Shown piece after piece: positions 1 to 6,896 of a DNA stretch of 64,000 nt. Source of the DNA: Pseudomonas capeferrum. Lineage in GTDB: Bacteria > Pseudomonadota > Gammaproteobacteria > Pseudomonadales > Pseudomonadaceae. Below the pieces are notes generated by a model, which did no database searches, had not been told where the DNA came from, and saw nothing but the letters and a program-made list of their open reading frames with translations. The stretch spans positions 124,001 to 188,000 of the forward strand of contig NZ_JAAMQM010000008.1 in assembly GCF_013523055.1 (NCBI RefSeq), written 5' to 3'. The position numbers were made by a program, and so were the translations under genes. Positions within the stretch are counted from its first letter, which is position 1. The number at the start of each line of letters is the position of its first letter.

Positions 1-425
1 TTGGCCAAAGACAGACGCAGACGATGATTGGAAATACGAGTGGAGGCTGGCTGTGCGCCAGGATTTACAGCGCAGCCCTTTGTCCAGTAGTCCCACAGCG
101 CATCGTCGCATTCGTTCTGGTAGCGCGTGATCTTCTCACGCAGCTCAGGCTTCACTTTGTTTGGGCTGATTGAGTAAAGCCAGGCTGGCAGCTTGCGCAG
201 AGGGAGGCAGGTCATCCCTCTCAGCTTTCCATCCTCAGCAACTGAGGTGATTTCCACCACACTTGCGTGGAAGCGGTCATTGATCTTGGTGCGCTGGCTG
301 TGCCAATCCAAGCCTATGTTCACCACAAGTGGCTTCATTGCCACATACGGCTCATTGTCTCGGCCGACCAGCAACACCGTGTCTTCGTAGAATGGAACTG
401 GGATCAGTTGCTGTGCTGCGTTCAT
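1..425 (-). CDS. Phage antirepressor, N-terminal part (left end cut by window)
   Basis: Reading leftward from an ATG at 425-423, 141 codons are open to the window edge. The protein starts MNAAQQLIPVPFYEDTVLLV and continues with a segment containing KPLVVNIGLDWHSQRTKI and LPAWLYSISPNKVKPELREK. This pattern matches the phage antirepressor N-terminal domain (P22_AR_N type), found in prophage proteins that interfere with a repressor or act in anti-immunity. A good ribosome site (GGAG) lies 7-10 bases before the ATG. The C-terminal domain, often KilA-C or ORF6N, lies outside the window. With the neighbouring tRNA this marks the edge of a prophage or island. Domain assignment is by recognition of conserved residues. 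The biological target is not known. Confidence 0.82.
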   Translation of the reverse strand, partial: MNAAQQLIPVPFYEDTVLLVGRDNEPYVAMKPLVVNIGLDWHSQRTKINDRFHASVVEITSVAEDGKLRGMTCLPLRKLPAWLYSISPNKVKPELREKITRYQNECDDALWDYWTKGCAVNPGAQPASTRISNHRLRLSLA

Positions 426-436
426 CGCTGTACTCC

Positions 437-601
437 TTACAGAATCTCGTCCAATACGTCTTCGGCTTCATCGAGGATGCCTTCGGGCGGCTGCACTAAG
501 CAATGGAGATGGCCACCATCCGGTACCCGGCGCGCGCCCTCGTCCCCCCGCCACGCCTGCGGGCTAAACGTGTCGGAATTTCCGCGCCCCTGCAGCCAGG
601 G
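437..601 (-). pseudogene. Open frame without a start codon, upstream of the antirepressor
   Basis: A 54-codon frame lies between an in-frame TGA (604-602) and a TAA (439-437), ending 11 bases before the antirepressor ATG. The peptide contains GRGNSDTFSPQAWRGDEGAR, VPDGGHLHCLVQPPEGI and an acidic tail LDEAEDVLDEIL. The frame has no ATG or TTG; its only GTG is 18 codons before the end. It may be the 3' remnant of a longer gene, a frame entered by frameshifting, or a chance frame. The well-formed acidic tail and the tight spacing to the next gene argue for coding ancestry. I do not know a function. Confidence 0.35.
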
Positions 602-604
602 TCA

Positions 605-1160
605 AGCCGCCCCGTGTCTGGGCTTGGGCAGGCGATGGGGGGTGGGGGACTTCTGCGAATCCCTGCGGCCGGGGTGTTTTGGTGGCGAAGGGGGGTTGTG
701 CCGTCTCGTTCTCGGGGGAGCCGTGGGAAAAAGGTAAGTTTTAGTTGAGAGGGCTTTGGTGGATCTCAAGTGCCCGGATTTGCTGGGCTTGGTCGCTAAC
801 TTTGGACGGTTAGGAATAGTTAGGATTGAGGTTAGGGATTCTCAAGTGCCTGATTTTAAAGGGTTTTATTTTTGAGGAACTGACTATAGATAAAGGTTAG
901 TAAATTACCAATATTTAACCAAAACCTAACTTTTACAGGTCTTCTGGAAGCCAGAAAGGGAGAGGGACGCAGCCTGTTCGCCAAAAAACTAACCGACCTA
1001 ACCTTTTTCCGATGGGTCAACATCAAACGGCGGTCGCCCCTAGGGGGAGGCTGGTGGAGGGTGACACGCAGATCTGCGCTGACGCACGCCTCTTGTTATG
1101 TCGGTTGTTACGCGTACTGCCGTATCTACATGAAGAAACGCGCGTAACACCCTGATAAAT
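605..1160. other. Repeat-rich non-coding stretch at the island edge
   Basis: About 550 bases without a convincing gene. The left part (605-740) is very GC-rich. The middle (780-1010) is AT-rich and carries at least six GTTAG or CTAAC motifs: 809-814, 819-824, 831-836 and 895-900 in one orientation, 925-930 and 997-1002 in the other. A direct repeat, CTCAAGTGCC followed by GATTT, occurs near 764 and 840. A perfect 8-bp inverted repeat lies nearer the tRNA. The base composition differs sharply from the core genes to the right. It could be a phage regulatory or replication region, but no function can be read from the sequence. Confidence 0.5.
1107..1148. repeat. Inverted repeat next to the tRNA-Thr 3' end
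   Basis: GTTACGCG (1107-1114) and CGCGTAAC (1141-1148) are exact inverted copies separated by 26 bases. The pair sits 13 bases beyond the CCA end of tRNA-Thr, inside the presumed element. It might be an integrase or excisionase arm site. That is inferred from position only. Confidence 0.4.
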
Positions 1161-1161
1161 A

Positions 1162-1237
<76 letters not shown>

Positions 1238-1248
1238 AATGGGGCGTC

Positions 1249-1276
1249 ATTATAGCGATCGGTTGGCTGCTGTAAA
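1249..1276 (-). promoter_or_regulatory. Sigma-70 promoter of tRNA-Thr
   Basis: On the reverse strand TTTACA (1276-1271) is followed after 16 bases by a perfect TATAAT (1254-1249), placed 11 bases before the mature tRNA 5' end. A GC-rich stretch follows the -10 box, as is common for stable RNA promoters. Confidence 0.75.
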
Positions 1277-2062
1277 CCACTTCCTTGCATTTGTACTGAA
1301 AATCTCTAAGTCACCAGCGCCAAAGGAGATTTTTCCTATCATCTGCCGCCGATCTGTGCCCCGCCTGCCTCCACCCGTCCGGGGTTGAAAAACAGCTTGT
1401 GGTTGTCCGCATTACGCTTCGAGGGTGGCGCTATTGGATGCAAGGGCAACCCATGATCGCCGCCCAACTCCATGCATGGCGCGTCCCATTCGAGAGAAGA
1501 CGACGGAGCTGTAGGACTGTGGCAGCCGATCAATAGCAGAGGCAGCATCAACAACGGTATAAGCGAGATTTGGTTCACGAGGTACACCCATGGTGAAAGG
1601 TGGCTTCCAGGTTCATCTACCATCCAAGAGGAATCGTCCCTCGCCTGGAAGGAAGGAACCTGATTCAGAGCACGGGATGATAAGAAATCAGCCAAGGGAG
1701 CGCTGGCCAGAAACCTCCATAAATCGTGCAAGACTGTTCCGATAACTCCGCACCAGCGTAGGACCAACCGACCCTTTTTCGCTGCAAGAACCGGAATTTT
1801 CCCGACCTGAAAGGCCATATCCAGGCTTACAGGCACGCGCTTCAAAAACCTTATGCACAAAATGAATGTCAGTTCTTCCAATAGCCCATGCCAACGCCCC
1901 ATACCGTCGGTCTTTGCGCAAATGCCTGTTTTTGCTGGTTTTCAGTTATCGAAAGGAATAATGAAAAGGTTCTGAATACCCTATGGTCCCCAGCAAATCC
2001 ACACCTCATCAAAAGCTTGTGCACAGACTTATCCACAGGCTGTCCACCGTCACCCGCGGCAA
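1277..2062. other. 786-base stretch without a secure gene, between tRNA-Thr and the methyltransferase
   Basis: Several frames are open on the reverse strand, the longest 1902-1339 (187 codons), but none resembles a known family and codon use is unlike the neighbours. The one suggestive element is a lipoprotein-like segment within 1587-1339: from a GTG at 1587 an 82-residue frame contains LIPLLMLPLLLIGC, a hydrophobic stretch ending in a plausible lipobox, then a proline-rich part. It lacks positive residues before the hydrophobic segment and has no clear ribosome site, so I do not call it a gene. Two DnaA-box-like sequences lie near the right end. Confidence 0.45.
2017..2037 (+). promoter_or_regulatory. 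Pair of DnaA-box-like 9-mers
   Basis: TTGTGCACA (2017-2025, one mismatch to TTATNCACA) and TTATCCACA (2029-2037, perfect) occur in tandem 12 bases apart, just beyond the stop of the methyltransferase gene. They may be chance, or a minor DnaA site. Confidence 0.3.
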
Positions 2063-3274
2063 TCAGTCGCGCTCTGCGAGGATCATCAGGTTGCGCGGAG
2101 TAAGGGGTCGTTCGCAGAATTCGCCCAAGCGCACCCGATAATTCTGTTCACGAAGAAACAAGGCTCGGTCCAGGACCAGCCAGACTTCCAATGGGCGCCG
2201 AAAAAGATTACGTACCCGTTCCAGATTGCGGACCTGCGCCAGGCGCTGCCAACCTGCTGCTTCCAGTTCGCTCCAGTCAGGCTCGTCCTCCACCGTGAAT
2301 CCCTTGAGCTCAGCAAGGTCGCGGCAATATTGTCCGAAGGGCTTCTCCAGCCAGCTCACCGGCAACGAGGGCGTGGGCAGGTAGTCATCGCTCCGCCGTT
2401 GCTCGCGTTGCAACAGGTCGAAACCGAGACGGCGGGCCATGGAGCGGTCGCGCTGGCGGCGGACGCGGGCGCTGGAGGTGACGGCCTCGCTCATGGGCAG
2501 GCCCAGATCACTCAGGGTCAGCTCCAGCGAGGAATCCGCGGCTGCGGAAGATAGCGGCCGGTACACCTCGGCTTGGGTACGGTTGTAGCAGCACGGTGCC
2601 AGCGCCACCTGGCGACAGCCTTGCCGGCTGGCCAATTGGAGCAGGCGTACATGCAGATCGCCGCAGGCGTGAAGAGCGACCACGCTCTTGTCGATGTCCA
2701 GATAATGGACGCTGTCGGGTGCAAGGACGTCCTGGTGAACATGCAAGGCAGGCAGATGATGATGATCGCTGAGGCTCTGACCCGCTGCGACCAGTTCGGC
2801 ATCGTACTCCAGGCAGGTCAAGCGCTGGCCGGGTTGCAGCAGGCGTCGGCCGAGGTGGCCTTTGCCAGAGCACCAGTCGAGCCAATGCCGCGGCTGATCA
2901 GCGAAGGCCAGGCGTTGGGTGAAGGCTTCGATCTGTTGCCACTTGCGACCGGGGACATGCACATCCAGACGATGCCCGGCGGGGTGCAGGCCGACATCGG
3001 GCAACACACCAATCTCGGAAAGCTGCCGGGATCGAGCGGCCAGCTCGAACAAGGGCGCGGGCAAGGCCTCCAGATGTGCTTCAGCCGCTTCGGCATCCTT
3101 TAGCGAACGCTGGCGCAGCCAATTCGACAAATCGGGGTACTGGTCTTCCCATGGCATGCGCAGGTGCATGAACGGGCGGGGTCGCCACAGGTGCTGGTGC
3201 CGGCAGATGAACGGGTCGAGTGCCTGGAAGCGCTCGAGCAGTTGTTCATCCTGGAGGAAAGCGGTCGTGCTCAT
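2063..3274 (-). CDS. Class I SAM-dependent methyltransferase (Methyltransf_32 type)
   Basis: A 403-residue protein with a Rossmann-type SAM motif WLDWCSGKGHLGRR at about residues 131-144, an acidic ribose-binding position in CLEYDAE (about 154-160), and a later motif LAPCCYNRTQ (about 225-234). The CSGKGHL and APCCYN pair is characteristic of the Methyltransf_32 group, whose substrates are mostly unknown. No signal peptide, so cytosolic. It lies downstream of the amino acid ABC operon on the same strand, 43 bases after the last permease gene, and may be co-transcribed. The ATG at 3274 has only a weak ribosome site. Family is fairly sure; substrate unknown. Confidence 0.85.
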   Translation of the reverse strand: MSTTAFLQDEQLLERFQALDPFICRHQHLWRPRPFMHLRMPWEDQYPDLSNWLRQRSLKDAEAAEAHLEALPAPLFELAARSRQLSEIGVLPDVGLHPAGHRLDVHVPGRKWQQIEAFTQRLAFADQPRHWLDWCSGKGHLGRRLLQPGQRLTCLEYDAELVAAGQSLSDHHHLPALHVHQDVLAPDSVHYLDIDKSVVALHACGDLHVRLLQLASRQGCRQVALAPCCYNRTQAEVYRPLSSAAADSSLELTLSDLGLPMSEAVTSSARVRRQRDRSMARRLGFDLLQREQRRSDDYLPTPSLPVSWLEKPFGQYCRDLAELKGFTVEDEPDWSELEAAGWQRLAQVRNLERVRNLFRRPLEVWLVLDRALFLREQNYRVRLGEFCERPLTPRNLMILAERD

Positions 3275-3317
3275 GGGCGATCGTCGGGAAGCGGGGCTGT
3301 CACCAGCCCCGAGAGGG

Positions 3318-4007
3318 TCAGCGGCCCTGGCAGGCGTCGACGCGCAACCAGCGCTCGAGCAGCTTGAAGCCTTGCACCAGGAAGAAGGAGATCAACAGGT
3401 AGAATAGCCCCGCGGCAAAGAAGATCTCTACCGGCAGATAGGTGCGGGCAATGATGGTCCTGGCCATGCCGGTGAGTTCCAGCAGGGTCACGGTGCTGGC
3501 CAGGGCGCTGGCCTTGAGCATCAGGATCACTTCGTTGCTGTAGGCCGGCAGGCCGATTCGCGCGGCGCGCGGCAGCATGATGTGCACCAGGGTCTTGGCC
3601 TGCGACATGCCCAGCGCCCGCGCTGCTTCGATCTCGCCACGGGGGATCGCCTGTAGAGCCCCGCGCAGGATCTCGGCGATATAGGCCGCCGTGTGCAGGG
3701 TCATCGTCAGTACCGTGCACCAGAATGGATCGCGCAGGTATGGCCAGAGCGAGCTGCCACGCACGGCATCGAACTGTGCCAGGCCGTAGTACACCAGAAA
3801 CAGCTGTACCAGCAGCGGCGTGCCGCGGAAGAAGAAGATGTAGCCATAGGGCAGGGCGCGCACGTACCCGTTGCGCGAGGCGCGAGCGATGCCCAGCGGG
3901 ATGGCCAGGATCAGGCCGGCGATGACCGCGATGGCGACCAGCTCAAGGGTCAGGGTCGCGCCCTGGGCCAGGCGTGGCAGCCACTTGATGATGACTTCCC
4001 AGTTCAT
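3318..4007 (-). CDS. Amino acid ABC transporter permease (HisM/ArtM/AotM-like)
   Basis: A 229-residue inner-membrane permease of the polar amino acid type, with about five hydrophobic segments, the family phrase FFRGTPLLVQLFL (about 62-74) and the ATPase-coupling EAA loop around EIEAARALGMS. The ATG at 4007 was chosen because it overlaps the stop of the preceding permease gene by 4 bases (ATGA), which indicates translational coupling; an open frame further upstream is a shadow of that gene. It pairs with the next permease to form the channel of a histidine, arginine or lysine type importer. Exact substrate is not decided by sequence. Confidence 0.9.
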   Translation of the reverse strand: MNWEVIIKWLPRLAQGATLTLELVAIAVIAGLILAIPLGIARASRNGYVRALPYGYIFFFRGTPLLVQLFLVYYGLAQFDAVRGSSLWPYLRDPFWCTVLTMTLHTAAYIAEILRGALQAIPRGEIEAARALGMSQAKTLVHIMLPRAARIGLPAYSNEVILMLKASALASTVTLLELTGMARTIIARTYLPVEIFFAAGLFYLLISFFLVQGFKLLERWLRVDACQGR

Positions 4008-4699
4008 TGGCTGGCCCTCGCGAAGCCGCGAGCGGCGCGTTTTTCCATGAAGTACATGCCGGTCATGGCCAGGACGGTCAGGCCCAGGTAGATGAAGGCG
4101 GCGACCATGTAGAAGGCGAAGGGCTCCTTGGTCACTGTCACGGCGTTTTGCGAATGGCGCATGATTTCTTCCAGGCCGATCACCGAGACCAGGGCGGTAT
4201 CTTTCATGAGGATCATGAACAGGTTGCCAAGCCCTGGCAGGGCGATGCGCCACATCTGTGGAAGGATGATCCGCGAGAGGATACGTCCACGGGACAGGCC
4301 CAGGGCCAGGCCGGCTTCACGGTGACCTTTGGGAATGGCCAGGATCGCGCCGCGAAATACTTCGGTGGCGTAGGCGCCGAAACACAGGCCGAGGGCGATG
4401 ACGCCCGCGGCGAAGGCGTTCAGCTCCAGGCCGGGAAGGTGCAAGGCCTCGCCCAGCGTGTTCATCAGGCTGACGGTGCCGAAATAGATCAGCAGGACCC
4501 AGAGCAGTTCGGGAATGCCACGAACCAGGGTCGAGTAGGTGCCGCCAAGCCATTGCAGCGGCTTGAGCGGAGAAGTCTTGGCCAGGGCGCCGAGCAGGCC
4601 GAGGACTAGCCCCAGCAGCAAGGCGCAGAGCGCCAGTTTGACGGTCATCAGGGTGCCGGCCAGCAAGGCCGGACCGAATCCGTGTAGGTCGATAGTCAT
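4004..4699 (-). CDS. Amino acid ABC transporter permease (HisQ/ArtQ/AotQ-like)
   Basis: A 231-residue membrane permease starting MTIDLHGFGPALLAGTLMTV, with conserved YSTLVRGIPELLWVLLIYFG and the coupling loop GHREAGLALGLSRG. This is the HisQ-like half of the permease heterodimer. Third gene of the leftward operon ATPase, binding protein, Q permease, M permease. It starts 55 bases after the stop of the binding-protein gene. In Pseudomonas the closest functional families carry arginine, ornithine, histidine or lysine. Confidence 0.9.
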   Translation of the reverse strand: MTIDLHGFGPALLAGTLMTVKLALCALLLGLVLGLLGALAKTSPLKPLQWLGGTYSTLVRGIPELLWVLLIYFGTVSLMNTLGEALHLPGLELNAFAAGVIALGLCFGAYATEVFRGAILAIPKGHREAGLALGLSRGRILSRIILPQMWRIALPGLGNLFMILMKDTALVSVIGLEEIMRHSQNAVTVTKEPFAFYMVAAFIYLGLTVLAMTGMYFMEKRAARGFARASQ

Positions 4700-4754
4700 G
4701 GGCAGGTGTGTTCAAGGGACCGGCACCGCCCGTGGGCGGCGCGGGTCGGGCGAA

Positions 4755-5510
4755 TCAATAGATATCGAACGGAAAGTACTTGTCGTTGATCTTCTTGTAC
4801 GTACCGTCGGCAATGATTTCTTTCAGGGCGGCGTTCAGCCGGGTGCGCAGCTTGTCGTCACCCTTGCGCACGGCGATGCCGATCTCGTCGCTCTCGACAA
4901 CCGGGTCGCCCTTGAACTCGTAGTTCTTGCCGGCATCGGTCTTGAGCCAGTCATAGTTGACGTACTTGTCGGCTAGGATGGCGTCGACGCGGCCCGAGGT
5001 CAGGTCGAGGTAGGCATTTTCCTGGGTATCGTAGAGCTTGATGTCGATGTCGCTGCCGTAGTTGTCTTCAAGCCAGCTACCGGCCAGGGTGGCGCGCTGG
5101 GTGCCGATGATCTTGCCCTTGAGCGAAGCCTTGTCGGTCTTGAAGTCGACGTTCTTCGGTGCGATGAACTGCAGCTTGTTGGAGTAGTAGCGATCGGTGA
5201 AGTCGACGGCCTGCTTGCGTTCGTCGGTGATCGACAGCGAGGAGACCAGGAAGTCGAACTTCTTGGCGTTCAGGGCCGGGATGATGCCGTCCCAGTCGGA
5301 GGTGACCACTTCGCACTCGGCTTTCATCTTGGCGCACAAGGCATCGCCGATGTCCTTGTCGAAGCCGACAACCTGACCGCTGGCGTCCTTGTTGTTGAAC
5401 GGCGGATAGGCCGCCTCGATACCCATGCGCAATTTTTCCGCAGCCATGGCGTTGGCCGAAAACACCAGCGAGGCGGCAGCTGCCAGAAGGAGTTTCTTGT
5501 AGGTATGCAT
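4755..5510 (-). CDS. Periplasmic basic amino acid binding protein
   Basis: A 251-residue solute-binding protein. Residues 1-23 form a Sec signal peptide (KK, then a hydrophobic core, ending NAMA before A24). The mature part begins EKLRMGIEAAYPPFNNKDAS, typical of SBP family 3 (LAO/HisJ/ArgT), with the carboxylate-binding Arg in TDERKQAVDFT replaced in the usual pattern of the family and GTQRATLAGSW near the hinge. It delivers the amino acid to the two permeases encoded downstream. GGAG lies 6 bases before the ATG. Substrate probably arginine, histidine or lysine, inferred from family and from the TGTCGC operator upstream of the operon. Confidence 0.9.
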   Translation of the reverse strand: MHTYKKLLLAAAASLVFSANAMAAEKLRMGIEAAYPPFNNKDASGQVVGFDKDIGDALCAKMKAECEVVTSDWDGIIPALNAKKFDFLVSSLSITDERKQAVDFTDRYYSNKLQFIAPKNVDFKTDKASLKGKIIGTQRATLAGSWLEDNYGSDIDIKLYDTQENAYLDLTSGRVDAILADKYVNYDWLKTDAGKNYEFKGDPVVESDEIGIAVRKGDDKLRTRLNAALKEIIADGTYKKINDKYFPFDIY

Positions 5511-5521
5511 GTGTTGCTCCG

Positions 5522-6295
5522 TTAGCGGTTGCTGGACATGAATTGCTTACAACGCGCCGAGTTCGGGTTATCGAAAACCTGCTGCGGCGATCCTTGCTCC
5601 TCGACCAGCCCCTGGTGCAGGAAGACGACTTCACTGGACACCTGGCGGGCGAAGCCCATTTCGTGCGTCACCAGCAGCATGGTACGGCCTTCTTCGGCGA
5701 GCGCGCGGATTACGTTAAGCACTTCCTGGACCATTTCCGGATCGAGGGCCGAGGTCGGCTCGTCGAACAGGATGACCTTGGGTTTCATGGCCAGGGTGCG
5801 GGCAATCGCGGCACGTTGCTGCTGGCCACCGGAGAGTTGCGCCGGATAGGCATGGCGCTTGTCGTGGATGCCGACCTTGGCCAGCAGCGCTTCGGCATGC
5901 TCGATGGCCTCGGCCTTGCTCTGGCCCAGCACGCGACGGGGTGCCTCGATGATATTGTCGAGGACCGACATGTGCGGCCAAAGGTTGAAATTCTGGAAGA
6001 CGAAGCCGATCTCGCTGCGCAGCCGGTTGATCTGGCGATTGTCGGCAGCGAACAGCTCGCCGTTCTTGGCGGGCTTGAGCTTGAGCGTTTCTCCCGCGAC
6101 GAGGATCTCGCCCTTGTGCGGGTTCTCCAGCAGGTTGATGCAGCGCAGCAGGGTGGACTTGCCGGATCCCGACGACCCGAGGATCGAGATCACATCACCG
6201 TCACGAGCGGTCAGCGAAATGCCCTTGAGTATCTCCTGCTCACCGTAGCGTTTGTGCAGGTTGCGGATTTCAAGCGCGGGCGTGGCCTGAGCCAT
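5522..6295 (-). CDS. Amino acid ABC transporter ATPase (HisP/AotP-like)
   Basis: A 257-residue nucleotide-binding subunit. Walker A GSSGSGKST at about residues 40-48, Q-loop in FVFQNFNLWPHM, signature LSGGQQQR, Walker B VILFDEPTSALD and the switch His in LLVTHEMGFA. First gene of the leftward transporter operon, 11 bases ahead of the binding-protein gene. The start at 6295 gives the usual family length. It powers import across the inner membrane together with the two permeases. Confidence 0.93.
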   Translation of the reverse strand: MAQATPALEIRNLHKRYGEQEILKGISLTARDGDVISILGSSGSGKSTLLRCINLLENPHKGEILVAGETLKLKPAKNGELFAADNRQINRLRSEIGFVFQNFNLWPHMSVLDNIIEAPRRVLGQSKAEAIEHAEALLAKVGIHDKRHAYPAQLSGGQQQRAAIARTLAMKPKVILFDEPTSALDPEMVQEVLNVIRALAEEGRTMLLVTHEMGFARQVSSEVVFLHQGLVEEQGSPQQVFDNPNSARCKQFMSSNR

Positions 6296-6360
6296 GTGCG
6301 GTCCTCATGTATTCGGGGGCGGTCCCAGCTGTTGGCGGCCTTCCTGGCGAGCGCCACGCT

Positions 6361-6366
6361 AGCATA
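6361..6366 (-). promoter_or_regulatory. Candidate -10 box of the amino acid ABC operon
   Basis: On the reverse strand TATGCT (6366-6361) lies about 65 bases before the ATPase start. The hexamer 17 bases upstream (CTGGTT) is a poor -35, as expected for an activator-dependent promoter. Placement is a guess from sequence alone. Confidence 0.35.
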
Positions 6367-6422
6367 GCGGCGGAATGACAGCCAACCAGGTCGCAGGGGC
6401 AACAGGGCGCTGGCGGGGCAGG

Positions 6423-6459
6423 TGTCGCATCGTTGCAGCACACTGTCGCGCGGATGTCC
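6423..6459. promoter_or_regulatory. ArgR-type operator: two TGTCGC half-sites, 21-bp spacing
   Basis: TGTCGC occurs at 6423-6428 and again at 6444-6449, exactly 21 bases apart in the same orientation. The Pseudomonas ArgR half-site is described as TGTCGC-N8-AA-N5, that is 21 bp per direct repeat. The AA positions are imperfect here (AG and CC). The site lies 70-100 bases upstream of the candidate transcription start of the amino acid ABC operon. Binding by ArgR is inferred. Confidence 0.55.
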
Positions 6460-6896
6460 GGCAAAGGCTCGGTCCGGCGCCAGGCCCCTGATGAAAAAAG
6501 GCGCGATGGTGCCAGTTTTGGGAAGGTCTGGGAAGCCGTTTCTGGGCAGGTGGCACTCGGTCGGCAGTTTATCGAGCGCAGGTTGCGCCAAAGGTGACAC
6601 CCTTCTTGCCTCATTTTTGTGCATGGGTGTTACCTAGGGGCACCTTTGGCGCGTTTGTAAGTGAGTATTTCAGTAATCTTGATTGTTCGACAAGATCCGA
6701 GGGGCATTCGGTCACTCAATGGCCGAAAGGCCTGTAAGCCTTATTGCACGGGGGTGTGCGGATTATCGGACGGAAGTCGACTTGGCATGGCGCGGTAATT
6801 GCCAGGGGTAGGGTAACGGATGTATGCGAGCTTGAACGATTCAGCGTGGTCAGCTCAAGCCAGTACGCCTAGTCCACTCCTTGCAAAGGTAGTTTT
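6460..6896. promoter_or_regulatory. Intergenic region between the ABC operon and gabP, with a 12-bp inverted repeat
   Basis: No gene is visible here. GCGCCAAAGGTG (6585-6596) and CACCTTTGGCGC (6641-6652) are perfect inverted copies; immediately inside, ACACCC and GGGTGT add further pairing, so a long stem is possible around a roughly 20-base AT-rich loop. The structure lies about 245 bases upstream of gabP and could be an operator pair or part of an RNA. I could not place a convincing promoter for gabP. Confidence 0.45.

Noticed and set aside
267..748. Forward-strand open frames of 81-156 codons at the left end
   Set aside because: They overlap the antirepressor on the other strand, have skewed Gly, Arg and Pro composition from GC-rich DNA, and carry no recognisable motif.
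856..1023. Reverse-strand 55-codon frame starting MLTHRKKVRS
   Set aside because: It lies across the GTTAG repeat cluster, has no ribosome site and a random-looking basic composition.
1688..1921. Reverse-strand 77-codon frame from a TTG
   Set aside because: No ribosome site, no family likeness, and it overlaps the equally open 1339-1902 frame; neither is convincing.
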